Positions 15,823-27,400 of a stretch of 29,153 nt of DNA are shown piece by piece. A program made the position numbers and the translations under genes. The notes under the pieces are model-generated. The model made no database searches, was not told the origin of the DNA, and saw nothing but the letters and a program-made list of their open reading frames with translations. This DNA comes from Dokdonella_A sp964582225 (GTDB taxonomy: Bacteria; Pseudomonadota; Gammaproteobacteria; Xanthomonadales; Rhodanobacteraceae). The stretch lies in contig CAZORA010000032.1 of NCBI GenBank assembly GCA_964582225.1, forward strand, positions 1-29,153, given 5' to 3'. Numbering within the stretch: the first letter of the stretch is position 1; every line of letters begins with the position of its first letter.

Positions 15823-17247
15823 TCAGCTGCTCTGCAGCAGCTCACCCTGGTGCGTTCCCGCCTGCGCGAGTGATTCGTCCGCGCCCATGGCGACACGATT
15901 GCGTCCGGCGCGCTTTGCCGCGTAGAGCGCCGCGTCGGCGCGGGCAATGAGGCTGGCCGCGCTGTCCAGACGCTCGGCGCGGGCGATGCCGATGCTCACC
16001 GTCACCGGCCGCTGTGGCCACTCGGCCTCGCAGAACGACTGGCGCAGACGCTCGGCTGTGTGCGGGGCGCCGTCGCCGGCGCTTTCGCCAAGCAGCACTG
16101 CGAACTCCTCGCCACCATAGCGCGCCGCGAAATCGTCCGGCCGCAGCCCGCGCCGCAGGAGCTCACCTACGCGTCGCAACACCTCGTCGCCGGCCAGATG
16201 GCCAAAGTCGTCGTTGTAGCGTTTGAAGTGATCGAGATCGAGCATCAGCAGACTGAACCGGCGATCCTGCTCTCGCCGACCCTGCAGCAGGCGGACGAGA
16301 ACCTGGTCGAAGGCGCGGCGGTTCGGGAGGCCGGTGAGGGCGTCGGTCGTGGCCATCGCGTTCAAATCCCGCAGCGCCAGCTGCTGGTGCTCCAGTCGCT
16401 CGGTCAAAAGTGCCACGCGCCAGACCGCCAGCGCCGCTCCGGCACCTGTGGCGAAGGCGAGCACGGCGATGATGGCGGCGTCATCCTCGCCCAGGTGATA
16501 GTGGGCCCACTGCAGAACCCAGGCGTAGACCAGGGGCAGCAGCAGCGAAGGCAGCAGCAGGCGGCGCGCGAAACGCCCGCCGAGACCGCGTGCGGTAGCC
16601 ACCGAGCAGAGCGGGGACTGCGGGCGCGAGGCGGCCCAGGCGAGGCCGTTGGCGAAGATCAGCGCGGCGGCAATCGGAGTGGCGGGGCTGAAGATGCTGC
16701 TGGTTCCGCGCGCGGATTCGATGCCGATCGCCCCCAATGCCAGCATGCCGATGCCGAGCACCGCGGCCGAGAGCAGATCGCCGAAAGAGTCTCGGCAGCC
16801 GCGGCAGCAGGCGAAACCGCGCAGGCTCACCATCAGCAGCGCCACCGCAGTCATTGCCGGCATCCGGGAATCCAGCCGGAGCTCGCCGGTCGCCAGGCTC
16901 CATCGGTCGAGCCGCAGCTCGAGCGCGCCGAACAGATCGGCAAGGTTCGCGAGTGCCAAAATCAGCAAGGCGCTGGCCAGCGCCAGGCAGGTGAACTGTG
17001 CGCGGCGGGACGCGCTCTGCGCCGCAAGCAGGATGCCGCCTGCAAGCATGAAACCCAGCGTCGTCAGCGCGTGCATCGGCTGCAGCAGGCCGCTTCCGCG
17101 CAGGAGCAGCGGAGCTTGCAGCAGCCACAGGCCCAAGCCGAGGGCGCCGGTGGAGATCGTCGTCCAAGCGGCGATCCGTGCGTAGCTCAGATACAGGTGA
17201 ACCGTTGCCGCATCCGCAGGGAGCGAAGGTCGCTGTGGATCGCTCAT
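15823..17247 (-). CDS. Membrane diguanylate cyclase (GGDEF)
   Basis: 474-residue enzyme that makes the second messenger c-di-GMP from two GTP. The first ~275 residues are a membrane sensor with about eight helices; a short helical linker (about 280-300) leads to the catalytic domain starting DALTGLPNRRAFD. The active loop is GGEEF (378-382), a fully active variant. Five residues before it sits RPDD (369-372), the RxxD inhibitory site, so product feedback is expected. The sensor has a CCRGC cysteine cluster near residue 146-150, possibly a metal or redox site. Signal unknown. Confidence 0.94.
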   Translation of the reverse strand: MSDPQRPSLPADAATVHLYLSYARIAAWTTISTGALGLGLWLLQAPLLLRGSGLLQPMHALTTLGFMLAGGILLAAQSASRRAQFTCLALASALLILALANLADLFGALELRLDRWSLATGELRLDSRMPAMTAVALLMVSLRGFACCRGCRDSFGDLLSAAVLGIGMLALGAIGIESARGTSSIFSPATPIAAALIFANGLAWAASRPQSPLCSVATARGLGGRFARRLLLPSLLLPLVYAWVLQWAHYHLGEDDAAIIAVLAFATGAGAALAVWRVALLTERLEHQQLALRDLNAMATTDALTGLPNRRAFDQVLVRLLQGRREQDRRFSLLMLDLDHFKRYNDDFGHLAGDEVLRRVGELLRRGLRPDDFAARYGGEEFAVLLGESAGDGAPHTAERLRQSFCEAEWPQRPVTVSIGIARAERLDSAASLIARADAALYAAKRAGRNRVAMGADESLAQAGTHQGELLQSS

Positions 17248-17366
17248 GTGCGGGCCGTCTGCGAACTACGCGCCCTGCGGCATCGATTCATGCCTTGGAC
17301 CCGCAGCGGCGGCGAGAGGTCGTGAGACCACGTCCGCAAGGGCATCCGGCTATGCAGCCTCTTCGT

Positions 17367-18473
17367 TCAGGACCAGGCATCGCGGCCCAGCAGCGCGTTT
17401 GCGAGCTGCCGCCCGAAGCGTTGGGCGAAGCTGCCCTGGCTCGACTGGCTCGCTTCATCCATCGCGTTTGGATAGACGCGGGTCATCACCAGCAAATCCA
17501 GTTTGGCGTAGGCGTTCACCACGTCGAATACGTCGCCCATGTCGGCTTCGGCGCGGCGTGCGATTTCCTGCACCTGGCCGCCGTGCATCAGGCTGAGGCC
17601 GATGCGATGCTGCTTTACATAGCCTCTGCCGAGGTGCAACCAGCGCTGCAGACGGAGGTGGGCGGTCGGGTCGATTTCCCTCGCGAGCCAGCCGTTCGAG
17701 TGCAGGAACGCATCCAGCCAGCGCAGTCGAACCAGTGGTTTGGGCGCGATTTCTTCGCGCAGCCTGCGCAATTGGCGCGTGGTTGCGCGGCGCCAGTCTC
17801 CACCTTGCATGGGGTCCAGAAAATAGGGTTCCAGCTCGTGCAGCAGGGCGTGCGTGTGATAGGCGTCGCGGCCTGGATCGATCATCAGCGGCTGGAGCTC
17901 GGCGCGCTGGATCAGGACCGGGCCGTGCTGCAGCAGCGGCTCGAGGCGCGTGTGCTGGCGCTCCGGGCGGGGCAGCAAGAAGTCTGGCGCGAGCTCGAAG
18001 TCGAAGTTCTGCTTTGGTGGCGGCCGAGGTGTCGCAACGTGCAGGACGGGTGTTTCGTCGCTGGAGGTCTGGATGAAGCGTCGCGGCGCCGGCCGCGGCG
18101 CGTCAGCGACGCGGTTGAGCAGATCGAGCACCGCCTCGGCACTGGCACTGCGCGGCAGCGTGTGTGCAGCGCCGAGGACGTTCTCCCCGTCGTCCGCGAC
18201 CACCGCGAGATGGCGCCCTTCATCCAGCGCGCGGATGCGCGCACAGCGCCCGCCAAAATCGCGCAGATCGGCGACTACGAGATCCGGCGCATCGTTGTCC
18301 GCGATGAGCTGCCACTCGTGCGCAAGCCTGCCGTTGAGCGCCGCCACGCAGCGAACGAAGCGCGCAGCCTCGGCGGGCGTCATGCCGGCGACGAACAGGC
18401 GGCGCTGCGCGCTCACGGCGCCCATCCGCTGCGGGTTGCATCCAAACGGCCGCACTGCGCCGTCGCTGCCCAT
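17367..18473 (-). CDS. Unidentified 368-residue cytoplasmic protein
   Basis: I do not recognise this family with confidence. No signal peptide or helices for the membrane. The N-terminal third (VRCVAALNGRLAHEW, LIADNDAPDLVVADLRDFGGRC) resembles an alpha/beta receiver-like fold without clear phosphorylation residues. A proline-rich link (PRPPPKQ) leads to a C-terminal half rich in Arg, Leu and Trp with RLRWLDAFLHSNGWLARE and VFDVVNAYAKLDLL, which looks like a winged-helix or regulatory bundle. It is upstream of the diguanylate cyclase on the same strand, 119 bases away, so a signalling role is possible. Start uncertain: ATG at 18473 or 18425; a longer open frame to 18719 has poor protein character. 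Confidence 0.6.
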   Translation of the reverse strand: MGSDGAVRPFGCNPQRMGAVSAQRRLFVAGMTPAEAARFVRCVAALNGRLAHEWQLIADNDAPDLVVADLRDFGGRCARIRALDEGRHLAVVADDGENVLGAAHTLPRSASAEAVLDLLNRVADAPRPAPRRFIQTSSDETPVLHVATPRPPPKQNFDFELAPDFLLPRPERQHTRLEPLLQHGPVLIQRAELQPLMIDPGRDAYHTHALLHELEPYFLDPMQGGDWRRATTRQLRRLREEIAPKPLVRLRWLDAFLHSNGWLAREIDPTAHLRLQRWLHLGRGYVKQHRIGLSLMHGGQVQEIARRAEADMGDVFDVVNAYAKLDLLVMTRVYPNAMDEASQSSQGSFAQRFGRQLANALLGRDAWS

Positions 18474-18849
18474 GAGGAGCGTTCTCGCGCCGAGCGCGCC
18501 AACGAGCGGGGGCGCGTGAAATTCATGATTGGCGCACGCTCCCTGAACCCAGCAAGGGGCGTCCTCGTACCGCAAGGGTCTCCACGATCCTTTTCCCTGA
18601 GCGATCGGCTGCCGTCGATTGGATGCAGGAATTGTGCCGCATTCACGGAGCGCCGCCGCGGCGCAATCGTGACAATCTGCGGCGAGATCGCGCGCAGGGC
18701 AATGCAGACATCCGCCCAAGAGTGGATGCGAGGTGGCGGTCTGGCGATGCTCGCGCGATTCATCAGCGCGTCTCGCTGGCCTGCTCGCGCGCCGAGGGGT
18801 GGGTTCCGCCGCCGCGGAACCGCTTGACCGGTGCGCGGGCGAGCGGGGT
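18474..18849. other. 376-base stretch without a convincing gene
   Basis: Open frames here are overlaps with poor amino-acid character. It holds the hairpin listed at 18802-18821 and presumably the promoter of the unidentified gene. I see no RNA gene or known riboswitch. Confidence 0.5.
18802..18821 (-). terminator. Terminator-like hairpin after the secreted protein gene
   Basis: Perfect 8-bp stem GGTTCCGC / GCGGAACC with a 4-base loop, 28 bases after the stop of the secreted-protein gene. There is no T-run on either side, so its strength as a terminator is uncertain. Confidence 0.5.
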
Positions 18850-19872
18850 TCACGGCTCGAACCCGTCCGCGAAGATCGAGTCGTCGACCGCGGCTTCCAG
18901 CTCCAGGGTTGCCGTGTTGTTGGCGGGCTCGGGATCGACCGCCGGCGCGTTGACCACGGCAGTCATCGAGTTGCTGAGGATGCCGCTGGTGCCTGGCGCG
19001 ACGCTGCCGTCGACCGTGAATTCGAGCCGTGAACCCACCGGCAGGCTGACGCTGCCGATGATGTGGCCGCTGCCGCCAGCAGGGCAAGTGGCCCCGCCGC
19101 TCGGCGTGCAGATCCAGCTTGGCGAAAGGTAGGCCGCCGGGAAGGTGTCGACGAGCGTCACGCTGCCGGCGCTGCCCGGCCCTGTGTTGTCGACCTTGAT
19201 GGTGTAGCGCAGCGGCGCGCCGGCGACGTAGGCGGAAGCGTCCGCGCTCATCAGAACCGCCACGTCGGCATCCGTGGGTGCGGTCTGGCAGTCGACCACC
19301 GCCCGGATCACCCAGTCGCCGCTGACCCCGAGGTTGGCCGCCGACAGCCACGCGAACGTGGTGCCGAGATCCGCATAGATGGCGTTGCGGTTGGGCAGGA
19401 TGCCGTCATCGTCGCGCACCACGCTGGGATCGACCCCGGCCTGAGGTGGCTCGGCGAACTCGAAGGACACGACCAGGGTTTCGTTTGCGGCGACCGGCAC
19501 GCTGAGCGGCAGCGTGCTGTTTTCGTCCAGATAGCGCCACTCGTTCAAGGCGTTGTCGGTCAGTACCGGGCCGGTGATGGTCTCGGCGAGTGCACCTGGC
19601 TGCGGGAAGCTGCCGCTGCGAAAAACCTCGATGCGGTTGCCGATCACCGCCGCGCCGGTACCGGTAGGCGAGCGCCAGAAAATCTGCACCGCGACCAGAT
19701 TGCCGTCACAGGGGCTGGTCAGCCAGGACGCAGCCTTTTCGTCGGCAACGAAACCCCAGACGATCGCGGCGTCGCCAAAATCGGTCAGCGAATCGTTCTG
19801 CAGGGTTACTTCGTTGGCCATCACCGGGCCGGTGAACGACAATGCCAAGCTGAGGATCAGGGCGGTGCGCAT
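18850..19872 (-). CDS. Secreted DUF11-type protein with C-terminal IFADGFE tail
   Basis: 340 residues. The signal peptide (MRTALILSLALSFTGPVMA, cut after VMA) directs it through Sec. The first domain (about 20-210) is a beta-sandwich-like region with no family I can name. The second (about 218-315) resembles DUF11/CARDB: ADVAVLMSADASAYVAGAPL, YTIKVDNTGPGSAG and a PEPANNTATLELE end. Two cysteines in ICTPSGGATCPAG probably pair. The C-terminus, DSIFADGFEP, is a short tail shared by many exported proteins of Xanthomonadales and may be a sorting or surface signal (inference). Start at 19872 begins the signal peptide. TTGACT lies upstream, with a poor -10. Confidence 0.82.
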   Translation of the reverse strand: MRTALILSLALSFTGPVMANEVTLQNDSLTDFGDAAIVWGFVADEKAASWLTSPCDGNLVAVQIFWRSPTGTGAAVIGNRIEVFRSGSFPQPGALAETITGPVLTDNALNEWRYLDENSTLPLSVPVAANETLVVSFEFAEPPQAGVDPSVVRDDDGILPNRNAIYADLGTTFAWLSAANLGVSGDWVIRAVVDCQTAPTDADVAVLMSADASAYVAGAPLRYTIKVDNTGPGSAGSVTLVDTFPAAYLSPSWICTPSGGATCPAGGSGHIIGSVSLPVGSRLEFTVDGSVAPGTSGILSNSMTAVVNAPAVDPEPANNTATLELEAAVDDSIFADGFEP

Positions 19873-20106
19873 GATGCTGCCTTTGATCTGATCGAAGCTC
19901 AGAGTCTGGCGCAAGCTCCATCCAAGTCAAGGCACGCGATCAAAATTCCGACAAGCGGGGGCTGAGTGATTGCGCGTGATCGCAGAGCTCGTCACTGCCG
20001 CTCTCGTCGCAGGCTGCTGCGGTGGTCTCAGCCAGCCGGGTGTTGGCATTCGCAGCTGGTCAATCGCGGGCGCAGGCGCCTTGTCCGACCGCTTACACCG
20101 CGTCCC

Positions 20107-22444
<2,338 letters not shown>

Positions 22445-22458
<14 letters not shown>

Positions 22459-23053
22459 CGGCGGCCTCCGGTGCGCCCTTCAGCGCCAGGTGCAGCAGCG
22501 CGCGCGCCGCCCGCCAGTCGCGCGCCACGGTTCGTTCGGAAAGCTCGAGCAGGCCGGCGATCTCGGCGAATTCGAGCCCGGCGTAGAAGTGCAGCTCCAC
22601 CACCTGGGCCATGCGCGGTTCGCTCGCGGCGAGGCGCTCCAGCGCCTGATCCAGGGCGACCAGGTCGAGGTCCCGGCCGGGCGCGGCGAGCGTCGCGCCC
22701 ATCGTCACCTGCTCCAGCCCGCCGCCGCGCTTGCGCGAATCCCGTCGCCGGCTGGCGTCGATCAGCACCCGCCGCATCGCGCGCGCGGCCAGGCGAAAGA
22801 AGTGCGTCTTGTCGCTCAGCGCGAGGCGCGCCCCGGCCAGGCTGAGGAAGGCCTCATGCACCAGCGCGGTGGTCGACAGCGTGGCCGTCGCTTCGGCGCG
22901 GTTCAAGCGATGGGCCCGCCGGCGCAGATCGGCGTAGATGAGCTCGAACAGCTCGCCATAAGCGTCCTGATCGCCGCCAGCGCAGCGGCGCAGCAGGGCG
23001 GCGGTGTTTTCCTGGCCGGCGGACATGGGCTCGCCGCGCCTCAGGGCGTCCAT
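22445..23053 (-). CDS. ECF-type sigma factor paired with the kinase
   Basis: 202 residues. Region 2 (about 20-95) has AYGELFELIYADLRRRAHR and TALVHEAFLSL; region 4 (about 130-190) has HFYAGLEFAEIAGLLELSERTVARDWRAAR, the helix-turn-helix that reads the -35 element. The layout matches the ECF group (TIGR02999-like) found beside Ser/Thr kinases in Xanthomonadales and Planctomycetes. No anti-sigma factor is next to it; the kinase downstream may control it instead. ATG at 23053 or the Met nine codons on (23026) are both possible, neither with a good ribosome site. Confidence 0.9.
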
Positions 23054-23114
23054 CGGCGGCGCACCGCGTCCGGCGCAGCCGCCGCGACGTGCGGGAGGCC
23101 GCCGGAAAGCCTGC

Positions 23115-24134
23115 TCACAGCCATTTGGCGCGCTTCAGGATCAGGTACAGCACGCCGCAGATCGCCAGGGTGAGGCCGATCAGGGTTGGATAGGCGCCGC
23201 TGCGGTCGAGCTCCGGCATGTCGCGAAAGTTCATGCCGTACCAGCTGGCGATGAGCGTGGGCGCGGCGAGCAGCGCGGCCCAGCCGGCGAGGCGCTTGAC
23301 CACTTCGTTCTGTGCCACGCCGACCAGGGCCAGGTTGACGCTGATCGCGGCGGTGAGCATTTCGCGCAGGGTGTCGGTGGATTCGCTGATGCGCGCCGCG
23401 TGGTCGTAGACATCGCGGAAGTAGGGCCGCACCTGGTCGCGGATCAGGTTGGGGTAGAGCCGCACCAGCTGGTTGCAGATGTCCTGCACGGGCGCCACGG
23501 CCAGGCGCAGGGTGACCAGTTCCTTCTTGAGGTCGTACAGGCTGCGGATGGTTTCGCGCTTGAAGGTTTCCTCGAACACCTCGTCCTCGAGCTGCTGCAG
23601 CTCCTCGCGGAGCTCGCCGACGATGGGGAAGTAGTTGTCGACGATGAAGTCGAGCACCGCGTGCAGGGCATAGCTCGGTCCGAAGGCGAGCAGTTCGGCG
23701 TCCTGCTCGCAGGCGCGTCTGACCCCGGCGTAGGAAAGCGTGGCGCCATGGCGCACCGTGACCATGTAGCGGCGACCGAGGAAGATGTGGGTTTCACCGA
23801 ACTCGATCCGGCCGTTCACCATCTGCGCCGTGTGCATGACGATGAACAGCGAGTCGCCGTAGACCTCGATCTTGGCGCGCTGGTGGGCGGTGTGGGCATC
23901 CTCGATGGCCAATTCATGCAGGCCGAATTCCTCCTGCATCACCTCCAGCAGCGCCTCGCCCGGCTCGCGCAGGCCGACCCACACCCACTCGTCGGGTGTG
24001 GCCAGCACGTCGCTGATTTTTTCGACGCTGATCTCGCGCGAGCGGCTGCCGTCGGCAGCATAGGCCACGCAGTTGACCACCATCGGATCGGTCGAGGTCG
24101 GGTCGCGAGGCAGATTGGCGCCTGATTGCTCCAT
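23115..24134 (-). CDS. corA: CorA-family Mg2+ (or other divalent metal) channel
   Basis: 339 residues. Large N-terminal cytoplasmic alpha/beta domain (EKISDVLATPDEWVWVGLREP, GRRYMVTVRHG), a long helical stalk (about 155-280), then two helices near the C-terminus. The signature GMN motif (residues 300-302, SWYGMNFRDMPEL) at the end of the first helix defines the pore mouth. The C-terminus is basic, KRAKWL. Start taken at the ATG at 24134, since the open frame above it has no conservation. It lies 61 bases upstream of the sigma-factor gene. Confidence 0.94.
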   Translation of the reverse strand: MEQSGANLPRDPTSTDPMVVNCVAYAADGSRSREISVEKISDVLATPDEWVWVGLREPGEALLEVMQEEFGLHELAIEDAHTAHQRAKIEVYGDSLFIVMHTAQMVNGRIEFGETHIFLGRRYMVTVRHGATLSYAGVRRACEQDAELLAFGPSYALHAVLDFIVDNYFPIVGELREELQQLEDEVFEETFKRETIRSLYDLKKELVTLRLAVAPVQDICNQLVRLYPNLIRDQVRPYFRDVYDHAARISESTDTLREMLTAAISVNLALVGVAQNEVVKRLAGWAALLAAPTLIASWYGMNFRDMPELDRSGAYPTLIGLTLAICGVLYLILKRAKWL

Positions 24135-24234
24135 GCGCGGATCATGCCTGCATCGACGCGCAGGCGGCAATGATCTGTCCGCCGGGGGAAAGGCGGCCAT
24201 CCCTGGCCGGCGCCGCAATCCCGAGCGGCCGGAT

Positions 24235-24254
24235 CGAGCCGCGCAGGCGGCTCG
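24235..24254 (-). terminator. Hairpin downstream of the truncated delta-60 gene
   Basis: Perfect 8-bp stem CGAGCCGC / GCGGCTCG with loop GCAG, 23 bases after the stop of the fragment at 24277. Probably the old terminator of that gene; no T-run. Confidence 0.45.
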
Positions 24255-24276
24255 CGTGGCGGCAGGGCGCGCCGCG

Positions 24277-24432
24277 TCAGTCGCTGCTTTCGCCGCCGAA
24301 CAGGTCGGCGAAGATGCTGTCGTTGGGCAACAGGCGCATCACGCGCGCGTCGTAGTCGCTGCTGACGGTGTCGAAGCGGCGCGTGCTGACGATCATGGTT
24401 GCGTCGCGTGATATCGCCAGCGCCGATGGAAC
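24277..24432 (-). pseudogene. 3' remnant of a delta-60-repeat (beta-propeller) secreted protein gene
   Basis: The last ~51 codons of a gene. VPSALAISRDATMIVSTRR and SSDYDARVMRLLPNDSIFAD fit a delta-60 repeat strand followed by the DSIFAD tail seen at the end of the secreted protein at 18850-19872. Upstream of the Val codon (24430-24432) the similarity stops and the frame goes on into a perfect palindrome and the RHS gene. So the gene was cut by a rearrangement. A short frame with a start inside the RHS gene exists (to 24597) but is unlikely to be made as a protein. Confidence 0.65.
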
Positions 24433-27400
24433 GGTGTACTCGAGTACACCTGCAGCGTGTCCGGCATGGTGGGTGGCCGCATGCCGGTAACGACCATTGC
24501 GGTCGAACAACCTGGCTGGACGGCCTGTGGCGCCCGGTTCTGGAAAAGCGCGAAGACACGGCGACAGGCAGCACCGTGACCCACGTGCGCAAGACATTCG
24601 ACCACGAGGGGCGGCCGACCTTCGTGTCCTATCCGGCGGCGAACGCCGCGGCGGCGAGCGGAATCAGCACGCAGTATGACGCGCTCGGGCGAGTGACCCG
24701 GCTCCGTCAGGACTCCGAGCTCGGGTCCTTGGACACCCTGACGGAATACATTGCGCCGTTCACGCGCAAAGTCACTGATCCCCGCGGCAACATCACGCGG
24801 ACGACCTTCCAGGTGTTCGAGGAGCCAAGCTACGAGACGCCTCTGACGATCGTTCGCACTGGCGCGGACGGTGCCGCCGCGAGTGCGCAAACCACGACGT
24901 TCGTTCGCAATGGCCTGGGCCGCGCCACGTCGATGCGGCGCACGGGGCTCAATCCCTCGGTGAACGTGACGCGCAGCTACGTGTATGACGCCAACGAGCG
25001 GCTGTGCGCGCGAACCGAACCGGAAGCGGGCACGACGCTGTACGACTACGACCTGTCCGGGAACCTGATCTGGGAAGGCCAGGGCACCGCCAGCGTCTGC
25101 AATCGGGCGCAAGCGACCAACAAGATCAGCTACAGCTATGACGCGCTGAATCGACTGCTGAGCACGAATTTTGCCGACGGCACCGGGGCCATCGCGCGCA
25201 CTTGGTATCGAGATGGCGCGCTGAAGACGATCAGCTCGGGCGGCACGACCTGGACTTACGATTACAACGGGCGGCGCCAGCTGACCCGCGAGAAACTTGC
25301 GGCTGCCGGCAAGAGCTTCGTCGTGGACTGGGCGCACGACGTCAATGGGTCGGTAAGCGGCATGATCTATCCCGATCTGACGGTGGTGGCATTCGCGCCG
25401 AATGCGCTCGGCCAGCCAACGCAGGTGGGGAGTTACGCCACCGGCATCAAGCATCACCCGAACGGCGCCGTGTCCGAGTTTTACTACGGCAACGGCATCA
25501 AGCACACCATGACGCGCAACGCTCGCCAGCTGCCGGCCAGCAGCAAGGACGGCGGCGTAGTGAGCCTGAGCTACTCCTACGACGGCAGCGGCAACGTGAC
25601 GGACATCGTGGATTCCGCGCAGGCGGGCCTGGACACCCGCTCGATGACCTACGATGCGTTCGATCGCCTGGCGAGCGTGAGCTCGAACCAGCAGCGCTGG
25701 GGCTTGGCCACCTTCCAGTACGATGCGGTGGACAACCTGCGTCAGTCGAACGTCGGGGGCGCGCAGACCAACTACAGCTACCAGGCGAATCGGCTGATCA
25801 GCCTGAGCGGCGCGCAGTCGATCAGCTACGGCTATGATCTGCGCGGCAACGCGACGCAGCGTGTGGACCGCGGCGTCACGCGCAGCTTCACGGTTGACCG
25901 CGCGAACCGGGTGACCTCCACGAGCGGGCAGGACGGAAGCGAGAGCTATCTGTACGACGGGCTCGGGCGGCGGGTTCGCATCACGCGCGCGGGCGGCGCG
26001 CAGACCTGGCAGGTATACAGCCAGGCCGGGCAGCTGCTGGCAGAGCAGGCGCCGGACGGCAAGTTCACCAACTTCCTGTATCTGAACGGCTCCCTGATCG
26101 CGCGCACGGCGGGGGAGCCGGAACTCCCCGGCGTGCCCAACCCACCGGCGGCGCCGACCAGCCCGGCGGTGAACACGAGCGGCACCTATGCCGTGAGCTG
26201 GTCGCTCCCGAGCGGAGTGACCCACATGGTTCTGCTGGAGTCGAAGGACGGGGCGCCGGCCACGCCGGTGACCCCGCAGCCGCCGGCAGGGGCGACGCAG
26301 TGGACGGCGAGCGCGCGGGTGAGCGGTGTTTATCGATATTCGCTGCGCGCATGCGGAGCGGGCGGGTGTAGCAAAGCGGGACCGGCCAGCACGACGTACG
26401 TGGTGCGCGCGCCGACGGGTTTGACGTGGACGCCGCAGCCGCTGCCGGTCAACACGCCCTACACGGTGAAGTGGAACGCGGTGTCGAGCGCGACCTCCTA
26501 CAAGCTGGAAGCGCGAAGCGGCGCGACCTGGAGCGTCGTCTACAGCGGGACGGCCGCGCAGGCGGCCCAGGGCGCGCGTGGGGAAGGCAGCTATCCCTAC
26601 CGGGTGTCGGCGTGTCGGGGGACCACCTGCAGCGCGCCGAGCGCGGAGGTGATCGTAACGATCGTCGATGCATGCAGCCCGTCGGCGCCGCCGTCGATCA
26701 GCGTGAGCCCGACCAGCAGCACCGACGGTGCGTTCACGGTGAGCTGGGGCGCATCGACGGCAAGCTGCGTGCCGAGCTACCAGCTGGAGGAGCGGTTCAA
26801 CCAAACGCAGTGGCAGCCGCTGGCGCTGAGCGGGGAGCAGAACACCCAGCGCCGCTGGTCGCCGAGTCCGCCCAAGGACCGGTCGGGCACCTACTCATAC
26901 CGCGTTCGGGCCTGCGGCACGGCGAGCTGCAGCGGCTACATCGTGGGCGCAACGGTGACCGTGACGCTGCCGGTGAGCCTGGCGGTGCCCGCTGCACTGC
27001 AGGTGTGTCGTACCGGCGCGGGCCAGCAACCCTGCGCAGGGGCAGGCTCGACCCTGGAGTTGCTTGGCCGGGGAACGGTCGGCTATCGGGTGAGCTGGGA
27101 GCCGGTAGCGAACGCGACCAGCTATCAATACCAGCGCAAGGTGAGCAACGGCCAGAACGAACAGACCGAAGGCTGGAAAACGATCAACGCGGCTTTCCTC
27201 GAGGACGGTGGCAACCCAGCAGGGGAACCCGGGGGCTGGTTCCAGCACGCCTATGTGGTGCGCGCCTGCGCAGGGAACACCTGCGGAGGCAACACCAATC
27301 CCGGGGTAGCGGTGAAGATCATCTCCGGGCCCCTGCTGCAAGCGAGCGCCACGACGACCTACATCCACACCGATCTGCTGGGCAGCCCGGTAGCGGAGAC

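Noticed and set aside
18540..18620. Possible c-di-GMP riboswitch upstream of the unidentified gene (minus strand)
   Set aside because: A few GEMM-like letters (GGACGC) but no consistent two-helix layout.
24393..26804. Open frame of about 800 codons on the minus strand opposite the RHS gene
   Set aside because: It is the mirror of a GC-rich coding strand: arginine- and alanine-rich with no domain, while the plus strand gives clear RHS repeats.
26115..27350. CRISPR-like or tandem DNA repeats
   Set aside because: The repetition is at protein level with 87-118 residue spacing; the DNA is not regularly repeated.
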